Part shown: in pieces, positions 51,148-57,474 of the stretch | Layout: each line of letters begins with the position of its first letter | How positions within the stretch are numbered: position 1 is the stretch's first letter | Assembly (NCBI GenBank): GCA_019912545.1 | Contig: JAIOIK010000114.1 | Location: 1 to 57,474 of the forward strand | Length of the DNA: 57,474 nucleotides | Direction: 5' to 3' | Origin: Ignavibacteria bacterium | Lineage (GTDB): Bacteria > Bacteroidota > Ignavibacteria > Tepidaquicellales > OLB5 | Notes under the pieces: model-generated | Told to the model about the DNA's origin: nothing | The model's database searches: none | What the model saw: only the letters and a program-made list of their open reading frames with translations | Position numbers and translations under genes: made by a program

Positions 51148-51240
51148 GTCAAGTATCCCGGATCACACAATTTTTTGCTTACCGTTGCTTCCTTTCAGAC
51201 CTGGCGGAGTTGGGCAAAAAACCGTTGCCCGGGACTTGAC
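51148..51240 (-). ncRNA. ffs: signal recognition particle RNA, small type
   Basis: Minus strand. The outer stem GTCAAGT/ACTTGAC encloses a long hairpin whose tip contains CAGGTC, the GGAAGCA loop and CAGGTCTGAAAGGAAGCAAC, the universal Ffh-binding sequence. About 93 bases, the 4.5S-like size. The stem is followed by TTTTTTT, which provides the terminator. It lies between lptF/G and the oxidoreductase gene. Confidence 0.95.
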
Positions 51241-51255
51241 TTAAAACTCTTAAAT

Positions 51256-52587
51256 TCATCTTGCTTTAAACAATCTATTTATGTTTAAGCTATCCCTGAA
51301 CACAAAATAAATACCTGCTAAACCTAATACAATATTTGCTACCCACATGCTTAAAAACGGACTGAGCAGCTCACGGTCTGCAAGCTTCTCTCCCCCTATC
51401 AAACATGCCCAATATAATAAAAAAAATCCTAAACTCATACCTGCTGCTACTCCGAATCCGCCTTTGCGTGTAATAATTCCAAGCGGCGCACCTATCATCA
51501 CAAAAACCACACAGGCAAAAGGTATTGAATACTTCTTGTAAATTTCTACAAGGAACATATTAATCTGCTTTTGGTTAGCGCGCTCGACCAGCTTCTGACC
51601 TGCCAATTTGTTCCTGTAACCCTTGAACCTGTTTGCTACAGACTGTATCAGTAGCCGGTTTTGCTTTAAAGCAGTCGTATCCAGTTTTGTTGTATCGTAT
51701 TTTACTCTGCCAAACTCAAGCGCCAATTGCTGAACCTGTGTTGTTGAATTTAACTTATCAGATTCAAAGCTTTTATTAATATTTGCTATAATATTCCGCA
51801 TTGAATCTGCGCTAAGCTCCCTATCGCCCCTTGACATCGCATTATCATCGGATTTGTTGAATCCAAATCCCTGAGCATCAATCGAGACAATATGCTTTTC
51901 AAATCTTATCTTCCTGTACTCACCGTTTGGATCTTTTTTATCTACCTGGTGTATCTCGCCATAATAAAGATCCAAAATTACTTTAGTGAAGTCACGCGAA
52001 AAATTTATCTGTCCGCTATCGGCAGTTAAAGTGTTTGCGTAAAGCGGATTGGAATTATCAATTATGAAAACACCTTCAAGCTTGTTGGAGTTTTCGAAAG
52101 TTTTCCTCGCCAGCAGATTATAACCGCTGATATCATCAGTGAATCTGCCCTGTTCAATCACAAATGTCGGTCGGGTCTTCTGAATATCAGTCATTAACAC
52201 CCTTGTGCGGTGATTTGCCTCGGGAAGTACTTTATTGTTAAAAAGTATTAGCAAGTAGCATAATATTCCCGAAAATAACAGAACCGGAAGTATAAGCCTG
52301 ATGGTACTAAGGCCCGAAGATCGCATTACAGTTGTTTCATTCGTAGATGACAAAGAACCGAAAGCCATTAGAGTGGCTATTAAAACAGCCATTGGAGCGG
52401 CAAGGGTAACCATCCACGCCAGGTTAAGGGTTATTACCTGTGTAATTACCCACCAGCTTAACCCCTTACCTACCAGGTGATCTATATACTTATAGATAAA
52501 CTGAAAGGTGAATACAAAAATAACTATAAAAAAAGATATAAAAAACGGAGCAAAATGTGCCTTTAATATGTACCTGTATATTAACAA
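51256..52587 (-). CDS. LptF/LptG family permease
   Basis: 443 aa. Three N-terminal helices (about 10-110) begin with the conserved YILKAHFAPFFISFFIVIFVF, then a periplasmic beta-jellyroll of about 200 residues, then three C-terminal helices around FACVVFVMIGAPLGIITRKGG. Members form the inner-membrane part of the Lpt machine moving lipopolysaccharide outward. The RxGG(F) motif is intact. The gene is followed on this strand by the SRP RNA. One chain only is encoded here; whether it is LptF or LptG cannot be told. Confidence 0.9.
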   Translation of the reverse strand: MLIYRYILKAHFAPFFISFFIVIFVFTFQFIYKYIDHLVGKGLSWWVITQVITLNLAWMVTLAAPMAVLIATLMAFGSLSSTNETTVMRSSGLSTIRLILPVLLFSGILCYLLILFNNKVLPEANHRTRVLMTDIQKTRPTFVIEQGRFTDDISGYNLLARKTFENSNKLEGVFIIDNSNPLYANTLTADSGQINFSRDFTKVILDLYYGEIHQVDKKDPNGEYRKIRFEKHIVSIDAQGFGFNKSDDNAMSRGDRELSADSMRNIIANINKSFESDKLNSTTQVQQLALEFGRVKYDTTKLDTTALKQNRLLIQSVANRFKGYRNKLAGQKLVERANQKQINMFLVEIYKKYSIPFACVVFVMIGAPLGIITRKGGFGVAAGMSLGFFLLYWACLIGGEKLADRELLSPFLSMWVANIVLGLAGIYFVFRDSLNINRLFKAR

Positions 52588-52867
52588 TAGATAATGTGCA
52601 TCTCTGCGATTTTTTAGTTATTAGCAAAGATACTAATTTAAGAGGTTTATGTTCATACCAAAAATGATATGAAAAGACAAAATCATACGTAAGTTCCGCA
52701 AGCCAAACAAGATTTGATTGAGAATCACATACTTCTTTAAAAATTGTCCTTATGACACCAACAATAATCATAAGACACTCTAAATTAGAAACATTATGGG
52801 AGGCAGCTGCTTGCTGCATTTTCGGGTATTTGGATGTCCTGCTAAGTGGTCAATTCAAAGGTAATGT
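52588..52867. other. 280-base gap, nothing recognised
   Basis: AT-rich intergenic DNA between the LptF/G gene and the SBBP-repeat gene. A 109-codon frame on the minus strand overlaps the start of LptF/G and looks random. A TGCAGCAAGCAGCTGCC-like stretch near 52803 is a weak inverted repeat. Confidence 0.4.
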
Positions 52868-54478
52868 TCATTTCAACAATATCATTTTTTTTGTATCTGC
52901 AAATCCATTGATTTCTAACATATAAAAATATATCCCGCTTGAGTATTTATTCATGTTGATCTCAACTTCAAATAATCCTTTTTCTTCAACGTTGTATAGA
53001 AATTTTTCTAATTCCCTTCCGCTGATATCAAGTATAATCATACTTGCAAGTCCGCTTGAAGGCAAATCGAATCTGATCCTGGTTGATGGGTTGAATGGAT
53101 TGGGATAATTCTGGTAAAGCTTGATATGCTTAGGTATTTCAGTTGACCCTTGAGAAACAGGAGTTATAGAAGAGAATTTCATGATAACGGCGTCATAATT
53201 ATCCAGACTTTTAGTATAACCCGTTACATAAACATTGTTATAATGATCAGTTTTAACTACATAAGCTCCATCTTCTTCATCTCCACTGCCATTGAACCTA
53301 TACACCCATTGCTGCAGACCAGCTGAATTATACTTTACAGTTGCAATATCGAAATTTTGATTCAAATTATTGCTTTCACCTGTTACATAAACATTTCCAT
53401 ACGTATCGACTGCGATTGAATTCGCTGCATCACTCCCACCGTATGGACCAGCGTAGATTGATATCCATTGCTGCTGACCGGAACTATTGTACTTAATTGT
53501 TGTGTAATTAGTGGCAGATTGCACACTAATGCCGGTCACATATATATTACCAGAATTATCGTAGACCAAATCAGAAGCTTGATCAAATGAAAAGGCAGGT
53601 CCGGCATAGTATGATTGCCAAAGCAATACTCCTCCTCCATTGTACTTTAGAGTCATAATATCACGATTCATACTTCCGTTTCCCTTTTCACCAGCAACAT
53701 ATACATTAAATTCTTCATCTGTTTTAACCACAAACCCGCTTTCGCCGTTTCCCAATGTTCCAAACCTTTTGTTCCAAAGGACATCACCCTCAGGTGTATA
53801 TTTAATTATTATGGCATCCCAAAGATTAACGTCCTCACTGTATCCGGTTACTACAATGTTCCCAATCTTATCGATATCAATGCTTAATCCAAAATCATCA
53901 CGATTAGCAGGACCATTATATTTCTTATGCCATTTTAGATCTCCATTTCCATTATATTTCAGGGTAAACATGTCGTATTTGAGATTTAAATCAGCTCCAT
54001 ATCCAACTATATAGGCATTTCCAGAGTCATCAAGCGCAATTTGCGATGGCCAATCTTCAATTCCTCCAGGGTTAAAAAGTCTATGCCAAAGCAAGGTTCC
54101 GGCAGCATTATATTTTGCAATGATTACGTTATAGTTTGATGTATAAATTATTCCGGTAATGTAAATATTGCCAAAATTGTCTATATCCATGCCGTACAAA
54201 CTGATTGAGCTATTAGATGTTGTATCAAATTGTCGTTTCCATACAATCTCTCCGTTTGAATTATACTTAATTAATAGTGCATTCACTTTGTTTAAAGAAA
54301 TCTCAGTTGTACCTCCGAGGTAGATATGTCCCGAATCATCCAGGACTGAACGATATCCACGATCATTTAGATTATTCGCTCCATTGTAAAGTTTTAACCA
54401 CTCAGGGTTAACTTGAGAATACAAACTGAAAGTGAATAAAGAAATATTTACAAGAATTAAGTACTTGATTAAAGGCAT
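52868..54478 (-). CDS. secreted SBBP-repeat beta-propeller protein with T9SS sorting domain
   Basis: 536 aa. Signal peptide at residues 1-21 (ILVNISLFTFSLYSQ). At least seven SBBP-type repeats follow, each of the form (D)-x-x-G-N-x-Y/I-V-T-G-x-x, for example GNIYVTGISVQSATNYTTI and GNVYVTGESNNLNQNFDIAT, spaced about 50 residues apart. The C-terminal sorting domain begins at NYPNPFNPSTRIRFDLP and ends KKMILLK. It is exported through T9SS and probably displayed on the surface; the ligand is unknown. It stands alone, with about 110 bases to the next gene. Confidence 0.88.
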   Translation of the reverse strand: MPLIKYLILVNISLFTFSLYSQVNPEWLKLYNGANNLNDRGYRSVLDDSGHIYLGGTTEISLNKVNALLIKYNSNGEIVWKRQFDTTSNSSISLYGMDIDNFGNIYITGIIYTSNYNVIIAKYNAAGTLLWHRLFNPGGIEDWPSQIALDDSGNAYIVGYGADLNLKYDMFTLKYNGNGDLKWHKKYNGPANRDDFGLSIDIDKIGNIVVTGYSEDVNLWDAIIIKYTPEGDVLWNKRFGTLGNGESGFVVKTDEEFNVYVAGEKGNGSMNRDIMTLKYNGGGVLLWQSYYAGPAFSFDQASDLVYDNSGNIYVTGISVQSATNYTTIKYNSSGQQQWISIYAGPYGGSDAANSIAVDTYGNVYVTGESNNLNQNFDIATVKYNSAGLQQWVYRFNGSGDEEDGAYVVKTDHYNNVYVTGYTKSLDNYDAVIMKFSSITPVSQGSTEIPKHIKLYQNYPNPFNPSTRIRFDLPSSGLASMIILDISGRELEKFLYNVEEKGLFEVEINMNKYSSGIYFYMLEINGFADTKKMILLK

Positions 54479-54588
54479 GTTAACACTCCTGTTTGAAATG
54501 TTTTGTGTATCTTACTCAAATATAAGCAAAAAAGTTTGAATCTAACTCCAACTAATTGGTCCCATAAAACTGCATTTAAACTGATCTA

Positions 54589-55782
54589 CTATTCTATCAC
54601 TTTCAACTCTTTCCCAACCTTTTCAAATGAAGATATCGCTTTATCCAGATGCTCTTTTGTATGAGCGGCCGAGACCTGCACTCTAATTCTCGCCCGGCCC
54701 TTTGGCACTACCGGATAGTAAAATCCGATTACATAAATACCTTCATCAAGTAGTTTTGCTGAAAACGTTTGCGAGAGCTTTGCATCATAAAGCATGACGG
54801 GTACTATTGGGTGAGTACCTTCTTTAATATCAAATCCAAGCTTACTCATTTCTGAGCGGAAATATATTGTATTCTCTTCAAGTTTGTCTCGGAGTTCTGT
54901 ATTATTTGTAAGCAGATCAAAAACTGCAATTGATGCTCCTACAATTGCCGGAGCAAGTGAATTTGAGAACAAGTAAGGACGCGACCGCTGCCTGAGCATT
55001 TCAATGATCTCTTTTCTGCCGGTAGTGTAACCGCCCATTGCACCGCCCAGAGCTTTGCCAAGAGTACCTGTAACGATATCAATCTGGCCATGGACACCGC
55101 AATGTTCAGCGGCGCCTCTTCCGTTCTTTCCAAGGAATCCCGCCGCGTGGCATTCATCTACCATCGTTAATATGTCATATTCCTTTGCGATCTTAACTAT
55201 CTCTTTCAGATTTGCAATATATCCATCCATTGAAAATACGCCATCGGTGACAATGATCATATTCTTTGCGCCTTCGCGTACTGATTCATCAAGCTTGCGC
55301 CGTAGATCATCCATATCATTATTCTTATACCTGTGGCGGGTTGCTTTGGCAAGCCGGATGCCATCGATAATACTGGCATGATTAAGCTCATCTGATATTA
55401 TCGCATCTGTATCATGCAGAATTGATTCAAATACTCCCCCATTGGCATCAAAGCATGCGGCGTAAAGTATTGCGTCTTCGGTTCCGTGATAGTCTGCAAT
55501 TTTCTGCTCAAGCTCTTTATGAATATCCTGTGTACCGCAAATGAATCTGACCGACGACATTCCGAATCCATGTGAATCGAGAGTTTTTTTGGCTGCTTTT
55601 ATTATGGCGGGATCTGATGACAATCCAAGGTAATTGTTAGCGCAAAAATTCAGCACTTCCTTGCCGGTATCAAGCTTTATTGCTGCTCCCTGGTCAGAAG
55701 TAATGACCCTTTCGTGTTTATAAAGGCCGTCAACCTTCATGTTATCAAGCTCAACCCTTAATTTTCCTAGAAAATTGGACAT
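54589..55782 (-). CDS. kbl: glycine C-acetyltransferase (Kbl)
   Basis: 397 aa, alpha-oxoamine synthase family, PLP-dependent. Kbl converts 2-amino-3-ketobutyrate and CoA to glycine and acetyl-CoA in threonine breakdown. ICGTQDIHKELE, the TMVDECHAAGFLG aspartate region, and VTGTLGKALGGAMGGYT with the PLP lysine are all complete; the length matches Kbl. Threonine dehydrogenase is not in this window. A close relative is encoded at 55938, only 155 bases upstream on the same strand. Confidence 0.92.
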   Translation of the reverse strand: MSNFLGKLRVELDNMKVDGLYKHERVITSDQGAAIKLDTGKEVLNFCANNYLGLSSDPAIIKAAKKTLDSHGFGMSSVRFICGTQDIHKELEQKIADYHGTEDAILYAACFDANGGVFESILHDTDAIISDELNHASIIDGIRLAKATRHRYKNNDMDDLRRKLDESVREGAKNMIIVTDGVFSMDGYIANLKEIVKIAKEYDILTMVDECHAAGFLGKNGRGAAEHCGVHGQIDIVTGTLGKALGGAMGGYTTGRKEIIEMLRQRSRPYLFSNSLAPAIVGASIAVFDLLTNNTELRDKLEENTIYFRSEMSKLGFDIKEGTHPIVPVMLYDAKLSQTFSAKLLDEGIYVIGFYYPVVPKGRARIRVQVSAAHTKEHLDKAISSFEKVGKELKVIE

Positions 55783-55854
55783 ATTAAATAATTAGAATTT
55801 ATAAATAATTCTTCAAAGATAAAAAAATAAGTGTTATATGATTATACCAAAAAT

Positions 55855-55886
55855 AAAGGCTCTCAATTCCTCAATTGAAAGCCTTT
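55855..55886 (-). terminator. rho-independent terminator of the ACP/oxoamine synthase operon
   Basis: AAAGGC and GCCTTT are the outer arms, with TCAATT/AATTGA inside. On the minus strand the stem is followed by TTTATTTTTGG, a proper U-rich tail, about 50 bases after the stop of the gene at 55938. It separates the two oxoamine synthase genes. Confidence 0.82.
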
Positions 55887-55937
55887 AACGTTTTGAATTA
55901 CCTCCGTCAACGTCATATAAGGGAATAGTAAAAATTA

Positions 55938-57185
55938 TCACATACCGTACATATCAATAACTTCCTGCTTAGTCTTGCCAAGTATTCCGAATTTTTTGCC
56001 AGCCTTAGTGAAAGCCATGAGGGCTTTTTCAAGATGATGCATTTCATGCGCAGCTGAGAGCTGTGTTCTTATCCTTGCCTGGCCCTTGGGGACGACCGGG
56101 AAGAAGAACCCGACGGCATAAATTCCATCATCGTATAAAGTCTTTGCGAAATCCTGTGAAAGTTTTGCGTTAAAGAGCATTACAGGTACTATCGGAGTCT
56201 CACCGGGTTTAATTATCAAACCTGCTTCAGTCAATCCTTTACGCCAGAAAGCAGTATTGACTTCCAGCTTATCACGCCTTTCGGTTGATCTGCTGATAAG
56301 ATCAAGTACTGCGAGCGCTCCCGATACAACTACCGGAGCCACCGTGTTTGAAAACAGGTAAGGACGCGCTTTCTGCCTGCACATTTCAACAATCTCACTT
56401 CTGCCTGATACACATCCGCCGGATGCTCCTCCAAGCGCTTTGCCTAGGGTTGTTGTGATAATATCTATCTTCCCTACTACTCCGCAATGCTCATGTGTTC
56501 CCCTGCCTGTTTTTCCTATGAATCCTGATGCATGGGAATCATCAACAAATACCATTGCATTATATTTTTCGGCAAGCTCAACAATTTTATCAAGCTTGGC
56601 AAGGTCGCCATCCATTGAGAACGAGCCATCTGTAATGATGAGTCTAACCCTTTTATCCTGGTGCAGCTTTAACTTGTCTTCAAGATGCGCCATATCGGAG
56701 TGCTTGAATGTATCCTGCTGTGCTTTGCATAAGCGCATACCATCAACAATTGATGCGTGAACAAGTCTATCGGCAATCATTACATCCTGTTCGGTAAGCA
56801 CAGCCTCAAACACACCTGCATTTGCATCCATACATGAAGGAAAAAGTATTGTATCCTCAGTACCCAGAAACTTTGTCAGGCGGTCTTCGAGCTCTTTGTG
56901 TATATCCTGTGTGCCGCAAATGAACCGAACCGATGACATTCCGTAACCGCGTGAATCAAGTCCTGCATGTGCTGCTTTTATTACTTCGGGATGGGAAGAA
57001 AGGCCAAGGTAATTATTTGCACACATATTAATTTCCTGTTTTTGCGCTGAGCCAATCGGAAACTCAACTTCGATATCAGCATTCTGGGGACTGAAGATAG
57101 CTCTTTCTTCCTTAAAGATCCCTAAATTCCTGAGTTCGCTTATCTGCGAACCGTATATTTCTCTTATACCCTGCGGGTAAGCCAT
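55938..57185 (-). CDS. Kbl-like alpha-oxoamine synthase linked to an acyl carrier protein
   Basis: 415 aa. Same family as the gene at 54589: SVRFICGTQDIHKELEDRL, FVDDSHASGFIGKTGRG, and TTTLGKALGGASGGCVSG with the PLP lysine are intact. It differs by a longer N-terminus (about 20 extra residues) and a C-terminal tail (GKKFGILGKTKQEVIDMYGM). It starts 27 bases after an ACP gene, which suggests that it uses an acyl-ACP rather than acetyl-CoA, as serine palmitoyltransferases of some bacteria do. Glycine C-acetyltransferase activity remains possible. Confidence 0.8.
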   Translation of the reverse strand: MAYPQGIREIYGSQISELRNLGIFKEERAIFSPQNADIEVEFPIGSAQKQEINMCANNYLGLSSHPEVIKAAHAGLDSRGYGMSSVRFICGTQDIHKELEDRLTKFLGTEDTILFPSCMDANAGVFEAVLTEQDVMIADRLVHASIVDGMRLCKAQQDTFKHSDMAHLEDKLKLHQDKRVRLIITDGSFSMDGDLAKLDKIVELAEKYNAMVFVDDSHASGFIGKTGRGTHEHCGVVGKIDIITTTLGKALGGASGGCVSGRSEIVEMCRQKARPYLFSNTVAPVVVSGALAVLDLISRSTERRDKLEVNTAFWRKGLTEAGLIIKPGETPIVPVMLFNAKLSQDFAKTLYDDGIYAVGFFFPVVPKGQARIRTQLSAAHEMHHLEKALMAFTKAGKKFGILGKTKQEVIDMYGM

Positions 57186-57212
57186 TATATGATTCCTTCT
57201 TTCTTATTGAAA

Positions 57213-57464
57213 TTAATTCACTCCAAATCCTTTTAGCAAAGCTATGATATTGTTAACGCTATCAAATGCTTCAGGTGTTGCCTTATCATCAGGGATTGAA
57301 ATGTTGTATCTTGTTTCCAGAAATACTTTAAGCGAAACCATTGAAAATGAGTCAACGAATCCCCCGGTTATTAATGCTGTATCATAAGTAATTTCCCTGT
57401 CATCGCCATCTTCAAGGTATTCCTTTTTTACATAATCAAGAACTATATCTTTTGCGTTTTCCAT
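57213..57464 (-). CDS. acyl carrier protein
   Basis: 83 aa. The phosphopantetheine serine lies in GGFVDSFSMVSLKVFLE; the motif D-S-F is a variant of the common D-S-L. Four helices are predicted, and the protein is acidic (KEYLEDGDDREITYD). The sequence differs from the canonical fatty-acid ACP (no DSLDTVELVM), so it is probably a specialised carrier. It precedes the alpha-oxoamine synthase by 27 bases. AcpS at 35020 can load it. Confidence 0.88.
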   Translation of the reverse strand: MENAKDIVLDYVKKEYLEDGDDREITYDTALITGGFVDSFSMVSLKVFLETRYNISIPDDKATPEAFDSVNNIIALLKGFGVN

Positions 57465-57474
57465 TATTATATTT

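Noticed and set aside
52490-52819. 109-codon minus-strand frame before the LptF/G gene
   Set aside because: It overlaps the LptF/G start in another frame and has no motif, no signal peptide and no plausible ribosome binding site.

Overview
The window looks like a chromosomal segment of a Bacteroidota/Chlorobi-lineage bacterium, most probably an Ignavibacteria-like organism (inference). Three large secreted proteins end in a type IX secretion (T9SS) sorting domain with the NYPNPFNP motif. The DNA is AT-rich, many starts are TTG or GTG, and the gene set (HpnCDE, QueDEC, Kbl, tmRNA, small SRP RNA) fits a free-living member of this group. Almost everything is core metabolism or information processing; accessory DNA is limited to a few insertions.

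Layout. 1-4.7 kb: the tail of one gene, then two MacB/FtsX-type ABC permeases, each followed by a tiny secreted protein, separated by two large palindromic MITE-like repeats. 4.7-7.9 kb: hpnC-hpnD-hpnE, making squalene from farnesyl diphosphate; hpnD has no usual start codon and probably starts at CTG. 7.9-14.6 kb: two very large proteins of the 2-hydroxyacyl-CoA dehydratase/activator superfamily, with a T9SS-secreted beta-propeller gene lodged between them. 14.7-20 kb (minus strand): membrane glycosyltransferase, YjbQ, CoaX, DUF151 nuclease, EtfA/EtfB. 20-23.5 kb: secreted trypsin-like protease and a lipoprotein. 23.5-26 kb: queD-queE-queC (7-deazaguanine synthesis) interrupted by a GIY-YIG mobile-element-like block. 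26.5-29.6 kb: tmRNA, then yidC-yidD-rnpA-rpmH on the minus strand, with rnpA frameshifted in an A10 tract. 29.7-33.6 kb: CapA lipoprotein, glutaredoxin-like protein, Lgt, hypothetical, HisS. 33.7-35.4 kb (plus): orphan HicB-like antitoxin, HAD phosphatase, second GIY-YIG element, AcpS. 35.5-43.6 kb (minus): DUF1460 protein, DnaB, UDG, CoaBC, RpoZ, Gmk, YicC, LOG protein, pteridine-reductase-like SDR. 43.7 kb: tRNA-Arg(CCU). 44-48.5 kb: an accessory two-gene operon, SNF2/RapA-like helicase plus Hsp70/actin-like ATPase, which is the best candidate for an undescribed (possibly defensive) system. 48.7-57.5 kb: small membrane protein, 3-hydroxyacyl-CoA dehydrogenase, Gfo/Idh/MocA oxidoreductase, SRP RNA, LptF/G permease, secreted SBBP-repeat protein, and two tandem alpha-oxoamine synthases, the upstream one next to an acyl carrier protein.

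The two leading observations are these. First, two GIY-YIG nuclease genes sit between short GC-rich palindromes of inverted orientation; one copy lies at the 3' end of queD and is flanked by a 53-bp direct repeat that re-creates the last codons of queD. Second, the helicase/Hsp70-like pair next to tRNA-Arg has all nucleotide-binding motifs intact and appears more AT-rich than its neighbours. All function statements come from reading motifs by eye; no database search was run.
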